The notes under the pieces: model-generated | What the model was told of the DNA's origin: nothing | What the model saw: the letters and a program-made list of their open reading frames with translations, nothing else | Databases searched by the model: none | From: Herbinix hemicellulosilytica | GTDB lineage: Bacteria; Bacillota; Clostridia; Lachnospirales; Lachnospiraceae | Length of the DNA stretch: 64,000 nucleotides | Assembly: GCF_002904165.1 (NCBI RefSeq) | Contig: NZ_CVTD020000008.1 | Coordinates: forward strand, 248,001-312,000 | Direction: 5' to 3' | Made by a program: the position numbers and the translations under genes | Shown: piece after piece, positions 36,663-45,299 of the stretch | Layout of the letters: every line of letters begins with the position of its first letter | Position numbering within the stretch: the stretch's first letter is position 1

Positions 36663-37718
36663 TTAATATGTAATAAGTATATTTTTCCAGTTATCAGGGA
36701 ATCCCATTACATCTAAAACATCATTGACTGAAATTGTTTTAAGTTGTTTACTTAATTTCTTTATTTCTAATTCAAGAGCGGATATAAACTCATTTAAATC
36801 TTGCTTACTAAGTAACTGACGGAAAATAATTACTATTGCATATAAATCGCATAAACCTTTAGTATAAGAGCCACTAGCGTTTCTAGGGAGATTAAGGCTT
36901 GAGAAATAAGGAATACTTCTTGTGTGTATGAGTTGCTTAAATCTTATATCAAAAAAACGTTCATCATGGGCACATTTATTTCTTGCAAATCCAAGTATAC
37001 TCATGTATTTATGTAGTTCTATGTAGTTAATATGAAATTGCCTAGCGATTTCTATTTTGTCATCGTCTTTCATGTAAAGATAAAAGGTAGTCACTTTACC
37101 AAACGTGAGAACATTTACTAAAACCCATAAAGGTATATAACCATGTTTTATCATGTAATGAGTGACCATAGGATGATGTTTATTAAGTTGACGAGCGATT
37201 TCTTGATGTATATCACCAATTAGACGAGTTATGTTAGCAACATTTTCTTCTTGACTAATTCTTTTTATTTCAGAAATGTCATTAATAAGATCTAAATTAT
37301 ATCTTTTTGCGATCTTCTTTAATTCAGACACAGAATTTGATGCTGTACAATGGAAATTATCAATTTTAAGATAATTATCGTATCCATATTTTTTTGAAAA
37401 ATGATGTGATACTATAGACTTAAAATGATTTTCAAGCTTAAGTATATACTTAAGATATATTATACGTATTTCACGGTCAAATGTATATAGAGCATATATT
37501 TCATCAAATTTTGTTCCGGGTTTATAGACCTCTTGATTGAAATTTGAAGCAGAACGGTCAATAAAGAGCTCTTTGTAACCATTTATAACATTATAGTAGT
37601 TCTCTTTTTCTAATATACGAATAACTCGTGATCCTGCAGAGCCCTTTTTAATATTTATACCTCTATTTCTTAAAAGAGAAATTAACTGTTTATAGGATTT
37701 AAAAACTTTCTTTTCCAT
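36663..37718 (-). CDS. AbiF/Abi_2-family HEPN abortive-infection protein
   Basis: A 351-residue Abi_2-type protein (AbiD/AbiF group). Seen are KSYKQLISLLRNRGI, the YALYTFDREIRIIYLKYILKLE region, a central HGYIPLWVLVNVLTFG and, most telling, a HEPN RNase motif R-x4-H at Arg246-His251 (FARNKCAHDERFFD). Such proteins are phage-defence or toxin-like RNases. The ATG has AAGGAG upstream. It has its own promoter and a GC-rich leader (37735-37792) that looks like the structured RNA partner of abiF genes. It sits on the minus strand between efp and aroE, interrupting a typical housekeeping order. RNase activity is inferred. Confidence 0.88.
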   Translation of the reverse strand: MEKKVFKSYKQLISLLRNRGINIKKGSAGSRVIRILEKENYYNVINGYKELFIDRSASNFNQEVYKPGTKFDEIYALYTFDREIRIIYLKYILKLENHFKSIVSHHFSKKYGYDNYLKIDNFHCTASNSVSELKKIAKRYNLDLINDISEIKRISQEENVANITRLIGDIHQEIARQLNKHHPMVTHYMIKHGYIPLWVLVNVLTFGKVTTFYLYMKDDDKIEIARQFHINYIELHKYMSILGFARNKCAHDERFFDIRFKQLIHTRSIPYFSSLNLPRNASGSYTKGLCDLYAIVIIFRQLLSKQDLNEFISALELEIKKLSKQLKTISVNDVLDVMGFPDNWKNILITY

Positions 37719-37734
37719 TGGTTAATATCTCCTT

Positions 37735-37792
37735 ATTATAACAAGCCCCCGGGCCCGAGGGACACCGGAGGACAAACTGGCACATCTTCTGC
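37735..37792 (-). ncRNA. Putative abiF-associated structured leader RNA
   Basis: Between the promoter and abiF, the minus-strand transcript contains a GC-rich block in an otherwise AT-rich gap. CCTCCGG (plus 37771-37765) can pair over 7 bp with CCGGGGG (plus 37752-37746), around a 12-nt loop holding a second self-complementary CCCTCGGGCCCGGGGG. Structured RNAs directly 5' of abiF genes have been described by comparative genomics, and an RNA-antitoxin role has been proposed for such pairs. Here the fold and the partnership are inference from position, promoter and composition. Confidence 0.6.
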
Positions 37793-37798
37793 AATCTG

Positions 37799-37827
37799 AT
37801 TGTACCATTTACAGTATATTTTGTCAA
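37799..37827 (-). promoter_or_regulatory. Consensus promoter for the abiF leader
   Basis: On the minus strand TTGACA (37827-37822) and TACAAT (37804-37799) are exactly 17 nt apart, putting transcription start near 37792, about 75 nt before abiF. Confidence 0.85.
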
Positions 37828-37933
37828 CAAAAAATGGTTATACAGACTGCTTTAGACGTCCTTATATATTATATGCAGTCGAAAAAATTGTAGTCATTAT
37901 AATTCGAAAATATTATTAAATTAATTTCACATA

Positions 37934-38710
37934 TTATACGTTTTCATAACCTAAATGTTTAAGCAGTTCTTCGGTAATGGTTTCTATTATATCATCATCA
38001 AGTTTTATTCCCCTGAAATGTTCCTGGGCCTGCTTTGCCTGGGCTACCAGCATAACAAGGCCTGTAACTGCTTTAATGCCAAGACTTTCTGCTTGTTGTG
38101 CAAGTTTAGTTTTTAAAGGGTTAAAGATTACGTCAACTACAGCAATACATGATTTAAAAGGGGTTAAATCAAGGGGAGATGCATCCATGTTGGGGTACAT
38201 TCCTACCGGTGTAGTATTAACTATAATCTCGGCATCCGTATGATTTTGCCGGCAGTCTTCATAAGAAATTACACCACCCGCAGGGTTTCTGCTGACTGTA
38301 AGTATTTCTTTGGCACCCAAGGTTTCCAAAACTGTGCGGGCTGTTTGAGATGTGCCTCCGTTACCTAAAATCAGGCATTTTTTTTGATTTACACTAATAT
38401 TATTGCGGTTAAATAGATACTTAAGCCCATAAAAATCGGTATTATATCCGGTAAGCCGGCCGTTTTTGTTGACGACGGTATTGACGGCTCCTATTTTTTT
38501 TGCCAAAGGATCAAGTTCGTCAAGATAAGCTATCACTTTCTGCTTATAGGGAATAGTCACATTTATTCCGGCAAATTCTTTCTTTCTCATAAACTTATCA
38601 AACTCTTCATTGTCTAAAGGAATCAAGTCATAAGGTTCGTTTATTATTCTTTCATGAATGATTTTTGAATAACTGTGGCCAAGCTTTTCTCCGATTAAAC
38701 CGTATCTCAT
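37934..38710 (-). CDS. aroE: Shikimate dehydrogenase
   Basis: A 258-residue NADP-dependent enzyme reducing 3-dehydroshikimate. It shows LGHSYSKIIHERI (substrate Ser pair), GINVTIPYKQKVIAYLDELDP with the catalytic Lys, IGAVNTVV, GYNTDFYGL and the nucleotide loop ILGNGGTSQTART. The protein is slightly shorter than the usual 270-290 residues. It complements aroK and aroQ on the other strand. AAAAGGGGATAAAG precedes the ATG. Confidence 0.93.
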   Translation of the reverse strand: MRYGLIGEKLGHSYSKIIHERIINEPYDLIPLDNEEFDKFMRKKEFAGINVTIPYKQKVIAYLDELDPLAKKIGAVNTVVNKNGRLTGYNTDFYGLKYLFNRNNISVNQKKCLILGNGGTSQTARTVLETLGAKEILTVSRNPAGGVISYEDCRQNHTDAEIIVNTTPVGMYPNMDASPLDLTPFKSCIAVVDVIFNPLKTKLAQQAESLGIKAVTGLVMLVAQAKQAQEHFRGIKLDDDIIETITEELLKHLGYENV

Positions 38711-38983
38711 CTTTATCCCCTTTTTATTTGATTATTTTTATGAAATATACATTCTTATGTATGAATATCACATAAGAAACTATATATGCTTTTTAGTTAT
38801 TGCTTTTATTATAGTAAATTTTACATATAATGCAATATATTTGTTCTTCTGTCTTAATTTCCTGATTCTTATCATTAAGAAATATTATAATCAACGTCAT
38901 ATTTTCATAAGGCAGGAATATATTGTTTTAGAAGAAAATGGATAAGCCATATTGGTACGGGTACCGGTAAGGGGGTGGCGTTT

Positions 38984-39937
38984 ATGGAAGAAAAAGACGA
39001 GCTTCTTAAGATTTTCTCAATGAAGCTAAGGATGACACTCGGCAATATGCGGATTAATTTTGATGATTTGCAGGAAATACGGCTTAGGATTAATTGCCCT
39101 CTTATAATAAATTACAAAAACAAGGAATATTTTGTATCGGAAGACGGATCTTTGGTAACTGATCCTCTTAAGGGAGTTTTGGTTTCGAAAAATGAAATAA
39201 AAGAAACTATGGAATATATCAGCAATTATTCTTTATATGCATTTGAAGAAGAAATAAGACAAGGGTTTATAACCATAAGCGGAGGTCACAGGATAGGTAT
39301 TGCGGGAAAAACTATCATACAGGGGAATCATATTAAAGGAATGAAGTACATATCCTTTATAAATATAAGACTTGCCCACCAGGTGAAAGGCTGTGCCGAT
39401 AAAGTGATGCCTTATCTGATTGACGAAAAAAACCGTAGTATTTATCATACATTGATTATCTCACCGCCCAAATGCGGCAAAACAACTTTGCTTAGGGATA
39501 TTATCAGGCAGGTTTCCGACGGGGGGCCTAATTTTCAGGGTATGAATGTCGGAGTAGTGGACGAGCGTTCGGAAATCGGGGCCTGCTATATGGGAGTACC
39601 GCAAAACGAACTTGGTATAAGAACCGATGTGCTGGACTGTTGTCCGAAAGCAAAGGGAATGATGATGTTAATAAGGTCCATGTCGCCACAGGTTATAGCT
39701 GTTGACGAAATCGGGTCCAAAGAGGATCTTGAAGCAATAAATCATGTAATTAACTGCGGATGCAAACTGATAGCTACCGTACACGGCAGTTCCCTTGAAG
39801 ATGTAAAAAGTAAGCCGGTATTGGGAGAGCTAATGCAAAATAAGATATTTGAGCGCTATATAATACTGAATAATATTAAAAGCATCGGAAATATCGAAAA
39901 AATCTGTGATGCTGCCGGAAATAAAATATGGGGATAA
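38984..39937 (+). CDS. spoIIIAA: Stage III sporulation protein AA
   Basis: A 317-residue ATPase at the head of the spoIIIA operon; Walker A is SPPKCGKTTLLRD and Walker B VIAVDEIGSKED. It resembles secretion ATPases (GspE/VirB11 type) and is thought to drive the SpoIIIA-SpoIIQ channel linking mother cell and forespore. The ATG at 38984 follows AAGGGGGTGGCG; a GTG at 38975 overlaps that site. Expression is expected to be under the mother-cell factor sigma-E, but I do not see a convincing sigma-E promoter in the AT-rich gap 38711-38983. Confidence 0.95.
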   Translation: MEEKDELLKIFSMKLRMTLGNMRINFDDLQEIRLRINCPLIINYKNKEYFVSEDGSLVTDPLKGVLVSKNEIKETMEYISNYSLYAFEEEIRQGFITISGGHRIGIAGKTIIQGNHIKGMKYISFINIRLAHQVKGCADKVMPYLIDEKNRSIYHTLIISPPKCGKTTLLRDIIRQVSDGGPNFQGMNVGVVDERSEIGACYMGVPQNELGIRTDVLDCCPKAKGMMMLIRSMSPQVIAVDEIGSKEDLEAINHVINCGCKLIATVHGSSLEDVKSKPVLGELMQNKIFERYIILNNIKSIGNIEKICDAAGNKIWG

Positions 39938-39966
39938 TTTCAGACTGATGCGAAGGAGGAAATAAG

Positions 39967-40488
39967 GTGATTTTTAAGATAGTCGGATGCATTCTTATTA
40001 TTCTTTCCTCGACCTTAATGGGCTTTTATTGTAGCTGCGAACTTAAATCAAGAATTGATGATTTAAAAGAACTTAGAAAAATTATTATGCTGCTTAGGGG
40101 AGATATCCGTTACGGCAATACACCCTTGCCTGAAGCGATAAATGCTATTGCCAAAAGACATGACGGAAATTTTAAAAATTTTTTAGTCAAAGTTTCGGAC
40201 AGCCTAAGGGAACGTTTGGGCAATACATTTTCCCAGATATGGGCGCAAGCCGTAGAAAAGGAATTACATATAACCTCCTTAAATAAAAGGGACAAGTACC
40301 AAATGATTCAATTCGGTGAACATCTCGGGTATCTCGATAAGGAAATGCAGCTTAATACACTGGATCTTTATATTGCACAGCTTGACGAGGAAATACGGGA
40401 ACTTTCGGAGACCGTAAAGGAAAAAACTTACCTGTATAACAGTCTTGGAATTATGGCCGGCATATTTATAGCCATTATACTGGCATAA
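39967..40488 (+). CDS. spoIIIAB: Stage III sporulation protein AB
   Basis: A 173-residue membrane protein with an N-terminal (IVGCILIILSSTLMGFY) and a C-terminal (SLGIMAGIFIAIILA) hydrophobic segment and a helical core similar to GspF. The start is GTG at 39967 with GAAGGAGGAAATAAG upstream. Second gene of the spoIIIA operon. Confidence 0.94.
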   Translation: MIFKIVGCILIILSSTLMGFYCSCELKSRIDDLKELRKIIMLLRGDIRYGNTPLPEAINAIAKRHDGNFKNFLVKVSDSLRERLGNTFSQIWAQAVEKELHITSLNKRDKYQMIQFGEHLGYLDKEMQLNTLDLYIAQLDEEIRELSETVKEKTYLYNSLGIMAGIFIAIILA

Positions 40489-40577
40489 TATTTAATTTTA
40501 AATAAGAAGCTGATAAGGCTTATATATCAATAAATTATGAACATTGAGGTTAACAAAGGAATGCATGGGGGTTAGGG

Positions 40578-40775
40578 ATGGAAATTTATTTGATTTTTCG
40601 GATTGCAGTAGTTGGAATATTGGTTTCCTTATTAAATCAGATTTTAAAGCAATCAAACCGGGATGAACTTGCCTTTTTGACAAGCCTGGCCGGTCTGCTT
40701 TTGGTTATGTTCTGGCTTCTTCCGTATATTAATAAGTTATTTTCCACAATTAAAGATCTTTTTGCCATGATATAA
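40578..40775 (+). CDS. spoIIIAC: Stage III sporulation protein AC
   Basis: A 65-residue protein with two transmembrane helices (FRIAVVGILVSLLNQIL and LTSLAGLLLVMFWLLPYI), the standard size of SpoIIIAC. TAGGG-type site (GGGGGTTAGGG) precedes the ATG. It is part of the membrane core of the feeding-tube channel. Confidence 0.94.
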   Translation: MEIYLIFRIAVVGILVSLLNQILKQSNRDELAFLTSLAGLLLVMFWLLPYINKLFSTIKDLFAMI

Positions 40776-40804
40776 AAAGACTTAAAAGAAGGTGCTAAAA
40801 ATTT

Positions 40805-41191
40805 ATGATTACTGTGGCTGTTATCAGTATAATCGCGGTTTTACTTGCCATTATTTTTAAAAAGGGAAAAGAAGAATATTCTTTATATATAAGTATTGCT
40901 GCCTGTTTTATTATTCTGATGCTGGGAATAGAAAAGCTTGATGTTATCCTTGATGCCATAAACCGCCTGCAGGGGTATATAAGGATAAATAAGGCGTATA
41001 TAAGCATACTTGTCAAAATAATAGGCATAACTTATGTAACGGAATTTGCCGCATCCCTATGCAAGGACAGCGGTTATAATGCCATAGGTGAGCAGGTTGA
41101 ACTGGTGGGGAAGCTTTCTATACTGGCAATCAGTATGCCTATTTTACTTGCGCTTCTTGATACCATAAATAACTTCCTGAACGTAAGGTAA
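40805..41191 (+). CDS. spoIIIAD: Stage III sporulation protein AD
   Basis: A 128-residue protein with about four hydrophobic segments and the SpoIIIAD motif GITYVTEFAASLCKDSGYNAIGEQVEL, which I give here only by its ends (GITYVTEFAA and NAIGEQVEL). It lies between AC and AE in the canonical order. Confidence 0.94.
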   Translation: MITVAVISIIAVLLAIIFKKGKEEYSLYISIAACFIILMLGIEKLDVILDAINRLQGYIRINKAYISILVKIIGITYVTEFAASLCKDSGYNAIGEQVELVGKLSILAISMPILLALLDTINNFLNVR

Positions 41192-41220
41192 AAAGAAGAT
41201 GTTAAGGCTGGGGAGGCCGG

Positions 41221-42414
41221 ATGTGTGATATGACAAAAAGAAAGGGCAAAGTATTTGATAGTAAAAAAATAATCAGATTAAATTGCTTATATAAATTGGT
41301 TTTTGCCTTTATATTTTTTTTATTTATATCTGCAGCTTTATCTGGTACAGCATATGCCGCAGATAATTATTATGAAGATATAAGCTATGAAGAAATTCAG
41401 GAAGTAATAGATAACATTTTGGAACGCAATAAAGAAGTAAATTTTGAAGATTATGTAAAAAAGCTGATGTCCGGAGAAGAATCATTTTCTTTGGCAGCCA
41501 TAGGAGATAAATTGATTAAAGCCTTAAGTGAAGAAATTAAGGCTCACATAAGTACCTTTACACAGTTAATATCTATTGCCCTGATAGCCGCTATTTTTAC
41601 CAATCTGGCCAAAGCATTTAAATATCAGCAGGTATCTGAAACCGGATATTATGTTACATATCTGCTTTTATTCGGACTCTTAATTAGTTCTTTTATAGGC
41701 GCATCAGCCATAGCATCCAAAGTGATCGGGCAAATTCTCGATTTTATGAAAGCCTTGGTACCTGCCTATTTTATGGCCGTATCATTTTCAACCGGAAGTA
41801 TGTCTTCACTGGTGTTTTACAAGGCGGCTCTTATGGTAATAACGTTGGTAGATTTTATAATAATAAAATTTATAATACCTATGGCAAACTTCTATCTGAT
41901 TATAATGCTTGCCAATAATCTGTCTAAAGAGGACATGCTGTCAAAGCTGGCGGGACTTATAGAAACTTTAATTCAGTGGCTGCTTAGAAGCCTTTTAGCA
42001 GCCGTCATAGGCTTTCAGACTATCCAGGGCCTGGTAGTACCCGTGGCAGATCAGGTGAAGCGCTCTATAATTTTTAAAGCATCTTCTGCTATTCCCGGAA
42101 TCGGTAATGCCATAGAAGGTGTTACGGAAACAGTTATAGGTTCCGGGATTTTACTGAAAAATGCAATTGGAGCAGCCGGTTTAATTGTAATATTAATTAT
42201 TTGTTCGGTTCCGATTATACAACTTACCGCTATAACATTAATCTATAAAATAAGCTGTGCAGCTTTGCAGCCTATATCCGACAAGAGGATTATTGAATGT
42301 ATTAATGCTTCCGCCAAATCTGCTCAAATGCTTCTTAAATCGGTAATGGCAGGTGCAGTCTTATTTCTTTTGTCCATAACAATTGTTGCTATATCGACAG
42401 GGAAAGGAATTTAA
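41221..42414 (+). CDS. spoIIIAE: Stage III sporulation protein AE
   Basis: A 397-residue multi-pass protein with an N-terminal signal-like helix (residues 17-41, ending ALSGTAYAAD) and a series of hydrophobic helices, as in other SpoIIIAE. It forms part of the permease-like core of the channel. Start ATG at 41221 (MCDMTKRKG); GGGGAGGCCGG lies just upstream. Confidence 0.94.
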   Translation: MCDMTKRKGKVFDSKKIIRLNCLYKLVFAFIFFLFISAALSGTAYAADNYYEDISYEEIQEVIDNILERNKEVNFEDYVKKLMSGEESFSLAAIGDKLIKALSEEIKAHISTFTQLISIALIAAIFTNLAKAFKYQQVSETGYYVTYLLLFGLLISSFIGASAIASKVIGQILDFMKALVPAYFMAVSFSTGSMSSLVFYKAALMVITLVDFIIIKFIIPMANFYLIIMLANNLSKEDMLSKLAGLIETLIQWLLRSLLAAVIGFQTIQGLVVPVADQVKRSIIFKASSAIPGIGNAIEGVTETVIGSGILLKNAIGAAGLIVILIICSVPIIQLTAITLIYKISCAALQPISDKRIIECINASAKSAQMLLKSVMAGAVLFLLSITIVAISTGKGI

Positions 42415-42437
42415 GAGCAAAACGCTGGAGGGATTTC

Positions 42438-43061
42438 ATGGGGGAAATTTATGAATGGGTGCGCAATATTGTTATTTATCTTATCCTTAATACCATAATC
42501 ATGAACTTACTTGGAAATAGCAATTATAAAAAGTATATCAGTATTGTATCCGGGATGATTCTGCTGATTATAGTTACAACCCCTTTTATCAAGCTCTTAA
42601 AACTTGGAGATATTATGGACTATTATCTTAATGCAAACATATACAGAACCGATATTTCGGATTATAAGAATAAACTGATTCTCATGGAGGAAAAGCAAAA
42701 AGAGGCTGTAATCAATGAATTAAAGAACAGGATAAAGGATCATGTATCAGAATTACTGGCTGAAGAAGGTCTTTATTTATACGATTTTGATATTGCAATA
42801 AACCGGGATGAAAACAGCAGAAATTACGGAGAGATTGAAGCCATGTATATTACGGCGGGATATGAGGAAAGTGAAAACATACCTGTGCAAAAAATCAATA
42901 TAGAAAGAATTGTTATTTCTGATCTAAAGAAAGATTCAAAATCAGCAAAAGAGGACAGGCAAAAAATACCATCTCCTGAGGAAATTCATTTAAAAAATAG
43001 GTTATCGGACTTCTATAACCTAAAGAAAGATAATATAAATATTAGTATACAGGGAGGATAA
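42438..43061 (+). CDS. spoIIIAF: Stage III sporulation protein AF
   Basis: A 207-residue protein with two N-terminal membrane helices (NIVIYLILNTIIMNLL and ISIVSGMILLIIVTTPFIKLL) and a soluble C-terminal ring-building-like domain. CTGGAGGGATTTC precedes the ATG. It ends one base before the spoIIIAG start, indicating coupling. Confidence 0.93.
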   Translation: MGEIYEWVRNIVIYLILNTIIMNLLGNSNYKKYISIVSGMILLIIVTTPFIKLLKLGDIMDYYLNANIYRTDISDYKNKLILMEEKQKEAVINELKNRIKDHVSELLAEEGLYLYDFDIAINRDENSRNYGEIEAMYITAGYEESENIPVQKINIERIVISDLKKDSKSAKEDRQKIPSPEEIHLKNRLSDFYNLKKDNINISIQGG

Positions 43062-43062
43062 T

Positions 43063-43665
43063 ATGGAAAAAAAGAAAATATCCCTGAAAGATATCGGAAT
43101 GCCAAAGCTTATATTTATGTTTGCGGCAGGAGTTCTGCTGATTCTTCTATCATTTCCTGGATTAATAGGAGGGGATAAAGAAAGCAAGGATAAAGAAATT
43201 AACACGGAATCTTCGGATTATAAAAATGATATGAATACGACAAGCTATGATTTGAATACCTATATATCAGAATTAGAAAGCAAGCTTAAAAACATCCTGC
43301 GTAAAGTACAAGGTATCGGAGATGTTGAGGTTATGATTACCTTAAAAACTACCGGAGAAAAAGTTCCACTAAAAGATGTACCGTATATACAGGAAGAACT
43401 TGACGAAGCTGACGGAGAGGGTGGTAGCAGAACAAGCAACCGTATTCAAAAGGAAGAAAGTACGGTTATGATTACCGATGAAGAGGGAAACACAGAGCCT
43501 TACATATTACAAGAACGTATACCTGAGATAGAGGGGGTTGTGGTAATTGCCGAAGGCGGCGACAATGTCTTTGTAATAAAGGATGTTATTGAAGCTTGCG
43601 AGGTATTATTTAATATTCCAGCGCATAAAGTAAAGGTGATGAAGATGGGTGATGGTATCAAATGA
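43063..43665 (+). CDS. spoIIIAG: Stage III sporulation protein AG
   Basis: A 200-residue protein with one membrane anchor (PKLIFMFAAGVLLILLSFPG) and the ring-building motif domain (LKNILRKVQGIGDVEVMITL, VVVIAEGGDN). SpoIIIAG forms a large ring in the intermembrane space, according to work in Bacillus. AGGGAGGATA precedes the ATG. Confidence 0.94.
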   Translation: MEKKKISLKDIGMPKLIFMFAAGVLLILLSFPGLIGGDKESKDKEINTESSDYKNDMNTTSYDLNTYISELESKLKNILRKVQGIGDVEVMITLKTTGEKVPLKDVPYIQEELDEADGEGGSRTSNRIQKEESTVMITDEEGNTEPYILQERIPEIEGVVVIAEGGDNVFVIKDVIEACEVLFNIPAHKVKVMKMGDGIK

Positions 43666-43679
43666 TCAGGAGGTTTAAT

Positions 43680-44501
43680 ATGAAAAATATATTTAAGAAA
43701 AATCAAATCATAATCACCGCACTGGCGATTATGATTGTGATTGCCGGTTATTTAAGCTTTACCAGCAAGGATAAACCGGACGAGGAAGATTCGCTTGTTA
43801 CTGCGAATCCGGATTATGAGGTAATTTCTGGTATGGACGGGGAATTGTTCGCCCAGGATGTAGGTACTGATGATACAACCACCGACGATACCAATGATAC
43901 AACAGACGACACAACAGACGATACTGCCGATACAACGGACACAGATCAGGATGTTACCGCTACCGAAGAAGATGACGATACACCCGTTGATGTTGACGAA
44001 GATACTGATAATCAGGAATTGGGAGATATATCGGATGAGGATTTATTGGCTAGCGCCAATGATGTAAAAGACACAGGAGAACTTGATATCAAAGAACAAG
44101 GCGTACCCGGAGAAGCTGTTCTTGCAAGCACAACTTTGGACGGAAATTTCTTTATAAGCAAGAAACTTGAAAGAGAACAGGATAGGGCAAGAAGTAAAGC
44201 TGATCTTCAGGCTATGATTGAAAGCAACAGTATTTCGGAAGATGCCAAACAGCCTATTATAGAAAGAATGATTGAGCTTACAAGGATTGCTGAAATTGAA
44301 AATAATACGGAAATAATGCTGGAAGCAAAAGGTTTTGCTGACGCTATGGTGACAATGAATGCCGACGGAGATGTTAACGTGGTTATCAACGCGCCATCGC
44401 TTTCAGACCAGCAACTGGCTATTATAGAAGAGATAGTAATGAAGGAAACCAATGCACCTATCGAAAAAATAACAATTAACCCTGTTGTGGTTGCAGAATA
44501 G
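43680..44501 (+). CDS. spoIIIAH: Stage III sporulation protein AH, with an acidic Asp/Thr linker
   Basis: A 273-residue SpoIIIAH: an N-terminal membrane helix (residues 9-27), an unusually long linker made almost wholly of Asp and Thr (about 63-110), and the C-terminal domain that binds SpoIIQ and forms a ring (KADLQAMIESNSISEDAK to the end). The ATG at 43680 has CAGGAGGTTTAAT. The linker DNA (43865-43980) contains tandem GATACAACAGAC-like units. It is the last gene of the operon. Confidence 0.93.
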   Translation: MKNIFKKNQIIITALAIMIVIAGYLSFTSKDKPDEEDSLVTANPDYEVISGMDGELFAQDVGTDDTTTDDTNDTTDDTTDDTADTTDTDQDVTATEEDDDTPVDVDEDTDNQELGDISDEDLLASANDVKDTGELDIKEQGVPGEAVLASTTLDGNFFISKKLEREQDRARSKADLQAMIESNSISEDAKQPIIERMIELTRIAEIENNTEIMLEAKGFADAMVTMNADGDVNVVINAPSLSDQQLAIIEEIVMKETNAPIEKITINPVVVAE

Positions 44502-44576
44502 CATTACATATTCAGTATAAAGATTAATGAGATTTTTGATCCGATAAAGAAACGTAAAAAAAGAATACTTATGTTT

Positions 44577-44612
44577 AAAAGGCTGTCACATAAATATCTG
44601 TGACAGCTTATT
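44577..44612 (+). terminator. spoIIIA operon terminator
   Basis: GCTGTCACA (44582-44590) and TGTGACAGC (44599-44607) form a perfect 9-bp stem between A-rich and TTATTAGTTTTT sequence. Confidence 0.8.
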
Positions 44613-44696
44613 AGTTTTTACGATATATTTTTATAAAGTGTAAAACTTAAAAAATACCTAAAAAGATACTAGGAACATAAAAAATATTATTAATAA

Positions 44697-44724
44697 TTGC
44701 AAAAGATGATAAGTTTGGTATAAT
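44697..44724 (+). promoter_or_regulatory. Promoter of the Asp23-nusB group
   Basis: TTGCAA (44697-44702) and TATAAT (44719-44724) are separated by 16 nt, 83 nt before the asp23-like gene. The rest of 44502-44806 holds only the spoIIIA terminator. Confidence 0.65.
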
Positions 44725-44806
44725 ACTATATAATATGTTATATTGTAATCTATAAATAAGTATATAGGTTATGCCAAACCTAAATGGAACATAGGAGGTA
44801 TCTACC

Positions 44807-45193
44807 GTGAATAAAGAACAAGAAATCAGGAACACATATAAAATACACGAAAACGGAAGAGTAGGAGAAGTACAGATTGCCGATGAAGTTGTAGCGGTTA
44901 TAGCCGGGCTGGCTGCAACTGAGGTTGAAGGGGTTGCTTCCACCGGCGGAAATGTTACCAATGATTTGGCAGGCAAATTCGGAAAGAAAAACATATCAAA
45001 AGGAGTAAAAGTTTCCGTGAGTCCTGATTCGGTATCGGTGGATATGGCTCTCACCTTGAATTATGGATACGGAGTTTTGGAAACTGCCAAACAGGTACAG
45101 GAGAAAGTTAAATTAGCTATAGAGAATATGACCGGACTTCATGTAAATTCGGTGAATGTCCGGATAGCCGGAGTTAATATAGTTAAAGAGTAA
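44807..45193 (+). CDS. Asp23/Gls24 family envelope stress protein
   Basis: A 128-residue Asp23 protein: VGEVQIADEVVAVIAGLAATEVEGVAS-like N-terminus (VGEVQIADEVVAVIAG) and a C-terminus ending VNVRIAGVNIVKE, typical of the family. Members are abundant membrane-associated proteins of unclear role. The start is GTG at 44807 with ATAGGAGGTATCTACC. Its place before nusB is the usual one in Firmicutes. Confidence 0.93.
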   Translation: MNKEQEIRNTYKIHENGRVGEVQIADEVVAVIAGLAATEVEGVASTGGNVTNDLAGKFGKKNISKGVKVSVSPDSVSVDMALTLNYGYGVLETAKQVQEKVKLAIENMTGLHVNSVNVRIAGVNIVKE

Positions 45194-45207
45194 GTTGTAC
45201 CAAACCA

Positions 45208-45270
45208 GGGGGATGTTGCAGACTAATCATGTACTGTCAAAGCAGGCAGTATTTGCAGCAACCCCTTTTA
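45208..45270 (+). terminator. Hairpin between asp23-like gene and nusB
   Basis: GGGG..GTTGC (45208-45219) pairs with GCAAC..CCC (45257-45264), and an inner TACTG/CAGTA stem sits in the loop; CCTTTTATT follows. It may partly terminate transcription before nusB. Confidence 0.6.
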
Positions 45271-45299
45271 TTCTGGACGCTCATAGGAGGAAATAAAGA

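Noticed and set aside
37845-37880. GACTGC/GCAGTC inverted repeat upstream of the abiF promoter
   Set aside because: Only 6 bp with a long AT-rich loop; no clear relation to the module.
38757-38945. 62-residue hydrophobic ORF upstream of spoIIIAA
   Set aside because: No ribosome binding site, extremely AT-rich, overlaps the aroE promoter region and looks like chance coding.
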